Shown: positions 1-11,635 of the stretch, one piece after another | Layout of the letters: each line of letters opens with the position of its first letter | How positions within the stretch are numbered: position 1 is the first letter of the stretch | Origin: Parasponia andersonii | Lineage: Eukaryota; Streptophyta; Magnoliopsida; Rosales; Cannabaceae | Reading direction: 5' to 3' | Assembly: GCA_002914805.1 (NCBI GenBank) | Contig: JXTB01000101.1 | Location: 218,516-282,515 of the forward strand | DNA length: 64,000 nt | The notes under the pieces: model-generated | The model's database searches: none | Seen by the model: only the letters and a program-made list of their open reading frames with translations | What the model was told of the DNA's origin: nothing | Position numbers and translations under genes: made by a program

Positions 1-757
1 AGTTCGTCTACCTTGATCGGATGTCACAAAAGGGACAGTTCTTGTACGTTGATTAAGTACTTCTATAAACTCCTATAGATGAACTTCGCCAGCGTCTTTT
101 CTTAGATGTAACCTGAAAAGATTTAACTTCGGCAATCAGCAAAAAGTGGTAACAACCAAATTTCATGCATCCCTAAAAGATTAATAATTTTTGGATTTGA
201 CGTAAAAAAGAAAACCATAACAATAATCAACTAGTCATAATAAGAAAAGAATCATGAATACAACATTTCTTTTCTAGGACACTAACAACAATAGAGTTGT
301 AAATGAACCTGTCGTAACTTGCTTGATATAATTACAGAAACAGAGCACTAATGCATTTCATCTCCAAGTCAGCAGTAATCTGAAATTAAGATATGTATTT
401 TGTATGCTGCTTCCTAATAAAATAGAGACAATGATGGCAATCAAATGACAACAGTGATCTGAGATATGGCTCAAACTTCCCCAAGCAAAACCACCAAGTT
501 TTATGACGTGTTTATTAGTCGTACCTCATTTTAACTTCCAAAACAACAGAGGATAAACTGGATCACTCTTCGAAATTGTAATAGAAATAGGAGGCGGACA
601 AATATTTCAGGTAGGTAACTAACATTAACCTTCCCAATACCACAATCTGGATTCAACAGTGACCACCAGCTAATGAGCATAAATTTCAGTCCACGAACTA
701 TTCAAATTTAAGGGGGCAAAAGGTAACACCCCAAGTCTGTAGACATTATGTCTTTGC
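1..757 (-). other. Downstream of the DUF593 gene, probable 3' UTR/flank
   Basis: No coding potential is visible. On the minus strand it follows the tentative last exon of the neighbouring GTD-binding gene, so it probably holds its 3' UTR and flank. No clear polyadenylation site could be chosen. Confidence 0.3.
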
Positions 758-3587
758 TTAACAGATTCCCAATCTCCCACCTGGTGCAAAATTCTTAAAC
801 AACCGCAGGAGTTGCATAAAAGGAAAGATTGCAAGAAAACCCCTTGTCTAGAAGTAATCTAACCAAGAGCTACTTCAACAACCAGCTAATCAATCCAGTG
901 TATTACCAACCAACTATAATTGAAATGCTTCCTGCTAGAAAGACCTCAGTATCCCACAAAGGAAATAAGACCATCAAAATCCACCTATACTAGAAACTAA
1001 AATTTGAATTTAAAAAAATTAAATAAAAATACAAGAAAGATATTGGCATTTAAGGACAAAGTCGTGATATAAGTTTGAAAAGAAAAATAAGTGAGAAATA
1101 AAAAAGTTGACCTTAGAGTATGCAGGGGGAAATGAAGCCTGGCGCTCGGCCTTTCCAGGCTCATTTAGTTGCCGAATCTCACGAAGCTGGCCGGCTATAT
1201 CCTCCAAAAGTTGCAACTGGAGTTTTTCCCTTTCCCTATGCCCCACAGAGAAGTTCAGTTTCTCCCTTCCTTCTTGCACTATCCTCAACCTTTCCCTGAG
1301 CCACTCGACTTCATTCTCAATTTTCAGTCTTTCATAGTCAACTGCAGACATGGAATTTCGTCGCAAATCAGTCGGTGCAGTTTTTTCTCGAGAGTAGCCT
1401 CTTGGTGGTAATCCACTACTTATGTCTGAACTACTTCTGTTCATGTCATACCGAGTTCCTGACATGCTCATAGACGTACTACCCCATTTTCTCAAAACTT
1501 TCAAGGGAGCACTTACAGACTGATGTTCGCTTTTCTCTGCACTCATTTCATTCAACACCTTAGATTCATCATCAATAACATGAACATCATAAACACAAGA
1601 CTCCGCATCAAGCACCACATTAGGTGGATCTTTGCTTTCAGGATATGGAATATCGGATGCCTTTGAAGTAAAGTCTACGCATACACTAGAGCTGCCAGTT
1701 GGATCTGGGCCTTCCACTACTGGGGTGATAGATTTTTCATGCAAATTAAGTCCTTGAGGAGTAATCAACTCATTCCCTTTTGAACATGCCTCCAATCTCT
1801 CCACCTCCCTCTGTTGAGAAAACAGATTCTCATCCATGGTACCTTTCTCCGGAAATTCAAGATTAGTCCTTGTGCTATTTAAGAAATGTGAATGCGTGTC
1901 AATACTGGGATGCCCATGCATATCAATTTCTTTTAAAGAATCATCTTCAGCCATTTGAGGAATTTCTAAATGTTTCCCAAAAGCAAGAGTATGATTTTGT
2001 GAATTGAATGATGGTAACTCATAATCTAGAGAACTAATCACAATTTCTGACTTTGGTTTCTGAATGGATTCATTTATCTGCTCTAGCATCAGCAATGGGT
2101 CTTGTTTTGAATATAGAGTAGAAGAGTCCTGCTGCAGAATAGCAGGCGCCTCTGGCACATCAGAATAGGATTGATCATTTTCCAATATCATTTGCCTGTA
2201 TGCTTCAACTTCCTTCTCCAAGAAATGCTTTTCTCTCTCTCTTCTTAACAAAATCTCCTTGAAAATGTTCATCTCCTCAGCATCATAAGCAGCTTTGGCT
2301 TCAATCATCCTCTGATATTGCCTTGCCTCCATTTCTATCGATGCTTTTTCTTCTTGTAAGCGCAATATCATGGCCATGGCCTCATCTGCAGCAGTAGCAG
2401 CAGCACTTCTCTCTTTCTCAAGTTCAAGGTACAGAGCAGAACGAGCAGCGTGCTCTTCTTCTAGTGCTTGTTCCAACACTCTAATCATATTCTTCTCATT
2501 CTTATCGAAATTTAAATCCCTTGGTGCATCACACCCCAACTCTTCAATTGATACCTCTTCTCTTTGCAAGTGATTATTTCCGTCCTTTGAGTCATTCAAT
2601 TCAAGCCCAAGTGAAACTTTATCAGTGGAACCAAAATCTTTTGGAGCTTCTCTGTCATCTAAAACTAGATCATTGTTAGCATAAGAAAACAAATCAGCAC
2701 GAATAGGGGACAAATAAAAAACAAATAAAGCAAGCGAGCAAGAAACTGTTTCACAATCAAAGATTTCTAATTTGTAGAAATGTCTATGAAAAATCAAATG
2801 TGAAAGCCAAATTCAAATAGCTACCTAAAGAATGTGTATGGACTCATGGAAAGAAAAAGGTTAGCTTCAGATCAAATACAGAATGATGAGCATCACCTCC
2901 ATAATTATTAGTATCTTCAGTAACCTCATTCGCCATTTTACTGATACTGGAAAGAGATTGAGGAGTATACTGCGCATCTGACTGTAACGTATCATATGAC
3001 GAAAATGAGGACAGCTTTCCAAAGCTAACAGAGGCACCCCTGCGACGACGACGCAGACCATGTCTCAGCCTCCTACCAACGACCCTCTTCCCCTTAAGAT
3101 CATATTGTTCTTCATTTGAACCTGCCAAGTTCCCTGCGCCAAACTCAACACCTGGTTTATTCACTGAATGTCTCTCAGCCAAATCTCCCAACCTCCTCTC
3201 TGTAAAGGAACCACTTGAGGCTGCACATTCGAATTCAACGTGCCCATTTTGAAGATTGCCCTCATTCCCAAACTTCAAACCCGTGTTTCCAATTTGGTCT
3301 TCAGCCCAAATGGGATCAAAAGGGAACTTACTCTTCGCTGAGAACATAACTGAAGAGATTTTCTCATAAGGGCAATCCACTAATTGTCCTTGCAGGCATT
3401 GATTGTTCCTTGGCTTCCAAAACAGTCCATCACAAGGACATGGCAGACACAATCCAAACAAACCCAGAAACTTTGAGGCCAAAAAAGCAAGGCTCGACGC
3501 ACAAAGCAAAAGATAAGCTATTGAAAGATCAAGAAATGCAGCCACTAACTCGCAAAATGTCCACGAATTCATAGCTTGGCACACCAT
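758..3587 (-). CDS. GTD-binding (zein-binding, DUF593) membrane protein, MYOB-like myosin adaptor
   Basis: Proteins of this family anchor class XI myosins to vesicle membranes through the GTD-binding domain (family knowledge). Exons read from the sequence are complement of 2897..3587, 1112..2664 and tentatively 758..847, giving 777 residues. The start is the ATG at 3587; the preceding in-frame TTG is not used. An N-terminal hydrophobic stretch (about residues 9-50) is followed by a Cys-rich CLPCPCDGLF motif. The GTD-binding coiled coil lies at about residues 285-385, with heptads around MIRVLEQALEEEHAARSALY. A second short coiled coil lies near the C-terminus. Donor 1 is GGAG/GTGATG. Acceptor 1 is TAG at 2665..2667; an in-frame alternative would start exon 2 at 2658. 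Donor 2 is CTAAG/GTCAAC at 1111. The last exon is the best phase-compatible choice (29 residues ending GGRLGIC) and is the weakest part. The family assignment is firm, the exact orthologue is not. Confidence 0.86.
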
Positions 3588-4330
3588 TTTCTTCAAGTAC
3601 CACTCATCCCTATTGCATCAAATGAAAACAACGGATTAAGAATCTTTCAATAAAATTCCAATTCATATATGAGTACAAATATATAATATGAACAGATACA
3701 AATAAAGAATAAATCAATGAATCTGAACAACTGCTCTGTGAGCTTGTTCAACAAATAAATACCGGTTATTACAAAAATTTGAAATTTGAATCAATACCAG
3801 AAAAATCCACTTCACTGAAAGTGACCCAATAAGTCTTTTTCAACAACAACCCAAAAAATCAAACTTGCCCAAAAATTTTAATCAGGAAAAAAAAGGGAAA
3901 AAAAAAACACTGTTTCATCATCATATTCTTTCTATTTTTGTTCCTTTCAAGATCAAAAATTTCAAATAAAACAAAAAGGGGTGACCGGAAATGAAACGGA
4001 AACGATCATAAATGCGTGATTCGAAAACCAAGTCTACCGACTCACCGAGTTGAATCTGAGTCGACTCAGAGCTTATCCCCTGGCGTTGTGAATTGAAATT
4101 GTAACGGGAAATCAAGAAAAACCCTAACTTTTTGGACGGTAGTGAATAAAATGCCACGTATGATGCTGATGTGGAGAAGCAACGTTGCTTTCCCGAGGCT
4201 GATACGTCGTCGTTGTCTCCTTTCGTCGCTTTCACGCGCCAAAGGATTCGCCTCGAGAATTAGTGATCGTGCCTCCCAGATGTTGTATAGAGCGCTGGAT
4301 TTTAAGAATTCGGATAACCCTTTTCAAATT
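3588..4330 (-). promoter_or_regulatory. 5' leader and proximal upstream region of the DUF593 gene
   Basis: This is the upstream side of the minus-strand gene. A possible 5'-UTR donor (CTCG/GTGAGT on the minus strand, near 4045) hints at a leader intron. No convincing TATA box was identified. Small ORFs on both strands here have no recognisable features. Confidence 0.3.
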
Positions 4331-4704
4331 CCATAACGTAAATAATTTTCAGAAACTCAAATTCATTGTTGCTATTACAATCAGATGCTTAATCTCAATA
4401 TTTGTTATCATTTAATCGTATTGATCGAGAAATATGGTTAGTCTGTCTTGGACAGATAATTTTTTATAATTAATTTTAACTAAAAATATTAAATGACAAA
4501 TAATATGATAATTATACAATAGAAGATCAATTAAGAAAATCTGATGCGCCTATTTTTCACCATAAAATTACTAAATCTGTGTCATGTTAACAAGAAACTA
4601 AGAACTATTTGAAAATTCTATTTATGATGAGATATCAACACCCGCTCAATTGAAAACATTTCGACCACTTGTCTAACACAAAATTGAAACAATTAAACAA
4701 ATAT
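4331..4704. other. AT-rich intergenic spacer
   Basis: No gene, RNA or repeat was recognised between the upstream region of the DUF593 gene and the first LTR element. Confidence 0.4.
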
Positions 4705-5764
4705 TGTTGGAACAGCCAATAGAGTGGTGTCAGGTGTCAAGTTCTACTTATGACACCACATAAGCCACTTGACAAAAGTCTAACAATCAATTTGTGTGTT
4801 AACGACACCTATTATGCTTAGGGGTCAAGCTCTACTTATGACACCACATAAGCAATTTGTCAAAAAAGTTTAACAATACAATCAATTTGTGTGTTAATGA
4901 CACCTATTATGCTTAGGGGTCAAGCTCTACTTGTGACACCACATAAGCAACTTGTCAAAAGTCTAACAATCAATTGGTGTCTTAATGACACCAATTATGC
5001 TTAGGTGTCTAATTATGATGAGCTTGTGAGATCTTGTTCACCTCTTCATCCTTTGCAAAATATCTATATATAGGCATATGTCCCTTTGTATCAAGAGGGA
5101 GGCAGTCCCAAATTCATTAATACATTTTCTCATTTACTCATTTTCTCTCTTTCTCTGGTGTTTGTTTTCAACCGAATCAACCGAAGTCATTCAAGCTTTC
5201 TTTTCCTCTTGTTAACTCATCTAGTTCCTGTTTTTCTACTTACCAAGACGATAATTTCCACTTACCAAGACGATAAGCACTAACCTTGTCACCTTATTCC
5301 TTCTAAATCAAAGCTATTCACATTCTAATCCTCATCACCATAATTCAAGCTCATATCCTTTGCTTGCCGTAGCCATATTCATCATCACATACACCTATAC
5401 GTGAACATTCCTATTATAATCCTCACCGCCATCATCATTTCTTGTTTTTCTCCTACATCCACATATAAGTAATCACCCTGGTTCTTTTACCAACACTAAA
5501 ACTACTCTCTTTGACCCTTTATTTGTTATATCTACCATCGCTTCACATCATCTTCTCGGTTGCTAGTGCTTGGTGTTGGCCGATTGTTAGTTTTGTTATT
5601 ATCACCATCATTTTCATTTTAATTTGCATTTCATTTGCATTTATATGACTTTAGTGTTAGGCTTGACTAACAAGTCTTCTCACATGCACCACATGTCCAT
5701 TCATACATGTAGTTATATTATTACATTTTCAGTATTATTGTTTCAGTGGTTTAACCATATTATT

Positions 5765-5807
<43 letters not shown>

Positions 5808-6757
5808 CTATAATACACTTTCACTAGCATATCCTAGACTTTGGTCTCTGAGTTATTTTTTTTTTCATTTCTACGTGCACAGTTATTTTTTTTTTCATTT
5901 CTACGTGCACACATATATAGATATTCATACACACATTTATATATACATAAACTTGTATTAATTTTATTATTAGCATGACAATTTGCATAAACGATCTTTG
6001 AGTACCAAGCTACTCTCCACAATGGCTACTCTCTAGAATCTCGTGCTTGACTTATAATACAAGTTCAAGATGTTGCACTCTCTATATTTTATATATATAT
6101 TTATATATATATATATTTGTCTTGTATCTCTACCATATATATTTGTCTTGTATCTCTACCTTGGTAGGTAATTCACATTGCTGCTTTAAGTGCAATCAAT
6201 TACTATATTTTCTTTTCCCCGTAAAGTAATCTGTATTACTACGTTGAGTGCGATCGATTACTTTGCTTCAATTTTAATTATTGTGTTCATTTATTTAGTG
6301 ATCTGTGTTATTTTCCCTCGCAATTGATCACACTGCTTTATTTAAATTTCAGCACTTTAATTTCAATTATTTATTATTATTTCTAATTAACTAAAACTGA
6401 CATATAGACGGTATCACCTTCGATAGTTTCTAGCTATTTATTTTTCTATACTTTATTTATGTTGCTAACTTCTAGTTTATACCATAGTCAGTTTATTTGC
6501 CTCTGTATACTCTTAATATTATTTTGTTCCTATTTATTCCTATGCACACTAAGTGAATCATCTTTGTAACTGTTAATCTTGTCGAGATATGCAGGAAGAG
6601 TTATTTTCATTGTGACCGCCTATTTTTCTTTTTATATGTGAAAGTGTTGTGATGATCCTTTCTGTTGTGTATTCTGATGTTCTAATCCAACTATCCTCTG
6701 TTTTATTGTAATTAAATATATGTCATACTAATTAATCCAAAGTACAACTCTGACTCC
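4705..6757 (+). repeat. 5' LTR of the gag-only element
   Basis: It starts TGTTGG and ends near CTCCGAATA, matching CCTGAACA at the end of the 3' LTR. A TATA-like TCTATATATAGGC near 5060 corresponds to TATAAATA in the other LTR and is followed by the same downstream sequence. An (AT)n run lies at about 5770..5805. The end coordinate is set by alignment to the 3' LTR and is approximate. Confidence 0.65.
4734..5003 (+). repeat. Three-copy ~90-bp tandem repeat in the 5' LTR
   Basis: Each unit contains GGTCAAGCTCTACTT, GACACCACATAAGC and ATGACACCTATTATGCTTA. Starts are near 4736, 4824 and 4919, a spacing of 88-95 bp. Only the end of the last unit has a counterpart in the 3' LTR (near 9969). Confidence 0.8.
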
Positions 6758-7486
6758 GAATATTTAAATGTAACTCTACTGGGGAATAGTGTTAGGAAAA
6801 CTAAGCTTTCTCCGGGATTCCCTTAGTAGGTAATTCACATCGCTGCTTTAAGTACAATCAATTACTATGTTTTCTCTTCCCCGTAAAGTAATATGTATTA
6901 CTACGTTGAGTGCGATCGGTTACTTTGCTTCAATTTTAATTATTGTGTGCATTTATTTAGTGATCTGTATTATTTTCCCTCGCAACTGATCATACCGCTT
7001 TATTTAAATTTCAGCACTTTAATTTTAATTATTTATTATTATTTCTAATTAATTAAAACTGGCATATAGACGGTATCATCTTCGATAGTTTCTAGCTATT
7101 TATTTTTCTATACTTTATTTATGTTGCTAATTTCTAATTTATACCATAGTCAGTTTATTCGCCTCTGTATACTCTTAATATTTTTTTGTTCCTACTTATT
7201 CCTATGCACACTAAGTGAATCATCCTTGCAACCGCCAATCTTATTGAGATATGTAGGAAGAGTTATTTTCATTGTGACCGTGTATCCTTTTTTGATATGT
7301 GAAACCGTTGTGATGATCCTTTTTGTTGTGCATTCTGATATTCTAATCTAACTATCCTCTGTTTTATTGTAATTAAGTATAGGTCATACTAATTAATCCA
7401 AAGTACAACTCTGACTTCGAATATTTAAATGTAACTCTACTGGGGAATAGTGTTAGGAAAACTAAGCTTTCTCTAGGATTCCCTTA
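6163..7486 (+). repeat. 662-bp tandem duplication across the LTR/internal junction
   Basis: The block beginning GGTAGGTAATTCACAT at 6163 recurs from about 6825 with few substitutions, through AGCTTTCTCCGGGATTCCC (second copy CTCTAGGATTCCC). Each copy contains the last ~590 bp of the LTR plus about 70 bp of internal sequence. The 3' LTR has a single counterpart at 10985..11635. Confidence 0.85.
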
Positions 7487-7728
7487 GATCCAGAAGTGCA
7501 TCCTGTCTCTTTGTCCATTTTACTTCTTAAAATTTTGTTTCATATATAATGAAGCTTTGCCAGTTTCACTTCTCAAAATTTTGTTTCGAAACACTACCAA
7601 AATTCTGTCTATTTCAAACACTTCATTATTTCTCTTCCCTTAAATTCTTGTTATTAAAATTCCATTCTTTTCTTTTCTTTTCTCAATTATTTTTCCCTTT
7701 TCTCCCATTTTCTATCTTATTCTTTCAA

Positions 7729-9031
7729 ATGGCCGACAAACAAAACCCACCAAGTTTCGAAACATCAACTCAATATGAAGAAACTCTTGCTCAAATGAAA
7801 ATCACACTACAAAGCCGAATGCAGTCTCAAGAATTCATTATGCGAAAGTTGGTTAAATTAGAAATGCGAAAGTTGGTTAAATTAGAAAAAAGAAATGGAT
7901 CATAGACTTCTATCCCTGTCCCATCAAGTCAAAAACAACAATTTACCTACATCAGGTAATCAAAATCCTACCATGCTAGGAACATAAGAAAGTCTTGTTA
8001 ATTCTTCTGTCACAGTTCCAGACAGTTCCAATGGGCACGAATAATGACACTTCACATAGTTTTATTATCAAAGAGCAACTACAAGAAGTGCTTAAAGTGG
8101 AGACAGAAAGAGCCGATAAGATTGTAGCAACAATAAACTTCCAACCTCCCTATCCTTTGCATATCCTTTCTAAGCCATATCCAAAAGATTACACCAATCT
8201 TCAATTCAAGAAATTTAATAGAAAGAAAAATTATGCTAGGGAACACATTATTGGTTTCTTGGATGACCTTGGAATCTACACTAGTGACAATGAATTATGA
8301 TTGAGGGAATTTTCCAAATCTCGTACTGATCGAGCATATTCATAGTTCGTCAATCTACAAGCCAGTACTATCTCCACATGTGAAGAATTGGTAGCAACAT
8401 TCTATACCAAGTTCTTCGTCACAGAGCATAAGCTAAGCTTGTCCAACCTCTCTAGTATAACACAAAAAGAAAATGAATCACTGGCAGTCGATGCAAATAG
8501 ATTCAAAGAAAAAGCTTTGGACTATAAAGAAATCATCTCGGAGGATGAACTCATCCAAATGTGTATCAAAGGTATACTAGCTGAATACAAGATTCACATT
8601 CAGAATCACATTATCTCAAATTTTTCTGAATTAATGTTGATAGTAAACTACACAGAAGAAATAATCATAGAATTATACAAATCCACACCATTCAGGAAAT
8701 TTGCTACCAAAAATTGGGGTACTTCATCTTTTTCTAAATGAAAGAGAGAAGTTACCTTAGTCAAAAGACCTCAACAAGATAAAAGAAATCGGCCTATTCT
8801 CCCTAAAATACCATTGACACCTGAGCAGATTGTTGTCCTAACAGAAGCATGGATAGAAGAAGGGGAAGTACGTCGTCTACTAGGTACAGCGCATCTAACG
8901 TCAGAACAGGCAAAAAACCATAAATTCTACTTATTTCATAGAAAAGTGTACCATGCTATGCCTGATTGCTATGTTATTTGAAAGCTCTACCACTATAAGG
9001 TCCAAAGAGGTAAAATAATCCATGAAAGTTA
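7729..9031 (+). pseudogene. Decayed retrotransposon gag
   Basis: The start is ATG at 7729 (MADKQNPPSFETS). A frame change occurs between 7905 and 7995. From there one frame continues to about 9031, broken by stops at 8298 (TGA), near 8343 (TAG), at 8739 (TGA) and at 8979 (TGA). The middle shows the plant retrotransposon gag pattern (FNRKKNYAREHIIGFLDDLG, then LREFSKSRTDRAYS, then ANRFKEKALDYKE). The C-terminal part, HKFYLFHRKVYHAMPDCYV, resembles the Cys/His-rich tail of plant Ty3-type gag proteins. No pol follows. It is not expected to make a functional product. Confidence 0.8.
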
Positions 9032-9394
9032 GTAACAAAGGGCCAATATCAATCCATTTCTAAATCACAAATGAGGTCAATAAAAGGTTGGCTAAGGAAT
9101 GAGAAATTGTTTTAATTAGAGAAAATTGTGTATCAATGTTTCTCATAAAGGTAATTTCTCTATCTATAAGTCTAAACTAATGGAGATGCCCTATACTAGG
9201 GACTTTTTTTATAGTTAGCTTCAAATCCTTTGTGATGAAATTTTATATCTTTGACAATTTCCTAAGTTCTTCGTGATTACATTATTCCTAATTTTGCTTC
9301 ATAAAAACTCATATTCTCTAAATGAGGCAGACATTCTTCCCCATGTCTGAAGATAGTTATCCTTCACGAATGCGTGAGAGTGTACAAGTTCTAT

Positions 9395-9890
9395 ACTCAT
9401 ATTTCACATGTCGTTTGTGTTCACCTTATACGACAGCCACACTCACGTATCGTTTCTCATTTTTCATACGCCATTTGTGCTTACCTTGTATGATGGCCGC
9501 ACTCACATGTCGTTTCTCATTTTTCACGTCGTTTGTGCTCACCTTGTACGACAGCCACACTCGCATGTCGTTTCTCATTTTTCACACGTTGTTTGTGCTC
9601 ATCTTGTACAACGGCCATACTCATGCATCGTTTCTCTTTTTTTATACGTTGTTTGTGCTCACCTTGTATAGCGGCCACACTCACGTGTCGTTTCTCATTT
9701 TTCAAACGTCGTTTGTACTCACCTTTTACGGCGATTATATTCACATGTCATTTCTCACTTTTCACACATCATTTGTGCTCATATTCTATGGTAGCCACAC
9801 TCATGTGTCGTTTTTCATTTTTTTACATATCATTTATGCTCACCTTCTGCGTCAGCTTCACTCACGTGTCGTTTATTCAATCGTTAACAC
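9395..9890 (+). repeat. 60-bp minisatellite, about 8 copies
   Basis: Units contain CGTTTGTGCTCACCTTGTA followed by a degenerate ACGACAGCCACACTCACGTG and GTCGTTTCTCATTTTTCA. Unit starts are near 9412, 9472, 9529, 9590, 9650, 9710, 9769 and 9829, so the period is 57-61 bp. The period is close to a multiple of three and the units lack stops in several frames. That explains the long repetitive open frames on both strands, which I do not take as genes. Confidence 0.9.
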
Positions 9891-9968
9891 ATTTTGCCCA
9901 ATCTCTATGTTACATAAAATCTTTCTCTTTGTTTCAATGATTTTTCCTATTCTTGGGCCTAATACTCT

Positions 9969-10670
9969 CTTAATGTCACCTATTATGCTTAGGTGTCTAA
10001 TTATGATGAGCTTATGAAATCTTGTTCACCTCTTCATCGTTTGCAAGATATCTATAAATAGGCATATGTCCCTTTGTATCAAGAGGTAATACATTTTCTC
10101 TTTTACTTATTTCCTATCTTCCTCTCGCGCTTGTTCTCAACTGAAGTCATTCAAGCCTTTTTTCCACTTACCAAGATGATAAGCACTAACCTTGTCACCT
10201 TATTTCTTCTAAACCAAAGCTATTCGCATTCTAATCCTCATCACCATAATTCAAGCTCAAATCCTTTGCTTGCCGTAGCCATATTCATCATCACATACCC
10301 ATATACGTGAACATTCCCATTATAATCCTCACCGCCATCATCGTTTCTTGTTTTTCTCCTACATCCACATATAATTAATCACCCTGGTTCTTTTACCAAC
10401 ACTAAAACTACTCTCTTTGACCCTTTATTTGTTATATCTACCATCGCTTCACATCATCTTCTCGGTTGCTAGTGCTTGGTGTTGGCCGATTGTTAGTTTT
10501 GTTATTATCACCATCATTTTCATTTTAATTTGCATTTCATTTGCATTTATATGACTTTAGTGTTAGGCTTGACTAACAAGTCTTCTCACATGCACCACAT
10601 GTCCATTCATACATGTAGTTATATTATTACATTTTCAGTATTATTGTTTCAGTGGTTTAACCATATTATT

Positions 10671-10717
<47 letters not shown>

Positions 10718-11635
10718 CTATAATACACTTTCACTAGCATATCCTAGACTTGGTCTCCGAGTTATTTTTTTTTCATTTCTACATGCACACATATATAGAT
10801 ATTCATACACATTTATATATACATAAACTTGTATTAATTTTATTATTAGCATGACAATTTGCATAAACGATCTTTGGGCACCAAGCTACTCTCCACAACT
10901 TTCGTGCTTAACTTATAGCACAAGTTTGAAGTGTTGTATATATATATATATATATAGATATATATATGTCTTGAATCTCTAACTTGGCAAGTAATTCGTA
11001 TTGCTACTAAAAGTACAATCAATTACTATGCTTTCTCCCCTTCCTAAAGTAATATGTATTGTTGCGTTGAGTGTGATCAGTTACTTTATTTCTTTTTTAA
11101 TTATTATGCGTATTTATTTAGTGATTTATATTGTTTTCCCTCACAACCGTTCATACTCCTTTATTTAATTTTCAGTACTTTCATTTCTATTATTTATATA
11201 TATTTTTAATGATATGACTGGACTTACTATCTTATAATTTTAACCACTCTAATTAATTAAAACTAGTAGATGGACGGTATCACTTTCATCAGTTTCTAAC
11301 TATTTATTTTTCTGTACTTTATTTCTATTGCTAACTTCCAGTTGACACCATAATTGGTTTATTCACTTTTGTTAATTCTTAATATTATTTTATTCCTACT
11401 TATTCCTATGCATACTAAGTGAATCATCCTTGCAACCGTTAATCTTGTCGAGATACATAGGAAGAGTTGTTCTCATTGCGACTGCTTATTCTTTTTCGAT
11501 ACGTGGAAGTGTTGTGACGACCCTTTTGGGAGTACATTTTAATATTCTAATCCAATTATCCTCTACTTTGTTATAATTAAGTATAGGTCATACTAATTAA
11601 TCCAGAGCACAGCTCTAACCCTCTAACCCTGAACA
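9969..11635 (+). repeat. 3' LTR of the gag-only element (5'-truncated)
   Basis: It aligns to the 5' LTR from CTTAATGTCACC onward. It includes the TATA-like TATAAATA at 10053..10060, the shared stretch around TTGCTTGCCGTAGCC, and an (AT)n tract at about 10678..10715. It ends near CTCTAACCCTGAACA. The more divergent final third (10985..11635) matches the duplicated block at 6163..7486. Confidence 0.7.

Larger units (their letters stand above)
4705..11635 (+). mobile_element. Gag-only (TR-GAG-like) LTR retrotransposon, decayed
   Basis: Two long direct repeats bracket a decayed gag. The left copy begins TGTTGG at 4705 and the right copy ends near GAACA at about 11635. From about 4980 to 6757 the left copy aligns to about 9969..11635, sharing long near-identical stretches. 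No protease, reverse transcriptase or integrase is present between gag and the 3' LTR; that space holds an unrelated-looking 60-bp minisatellite. The element is therefore non-autonomous, or has lost pol. Outer boundaries are approximate and no target-site duplication was found. The right LTR lacks roughly the first 270 bp of the left one. Confidence 0.78.

Noticed and set aside
1107-2573. Plus-strand ORFs opposite the DUF593 gene
   Set aside because: They are antisense shadows of a clearly coding minus-strand exon.
3588-3596. Three extra N-terminal residues for the DUF593 protein
   Set aside because: They require a TTG start; the first ATG in frame is at 3587.
9395-9890. CRISPR-like regular repeats
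   Set aside because: Whole units are repeated with no unique spacers, and the setting is a plant nuclear retrotransposon.
9322-10017. 231-codon and overlapping open frames on both strands
   Set aside because: They coincide with the 60-bp minisatellite, whose period keeps several frames open; no domain is present.
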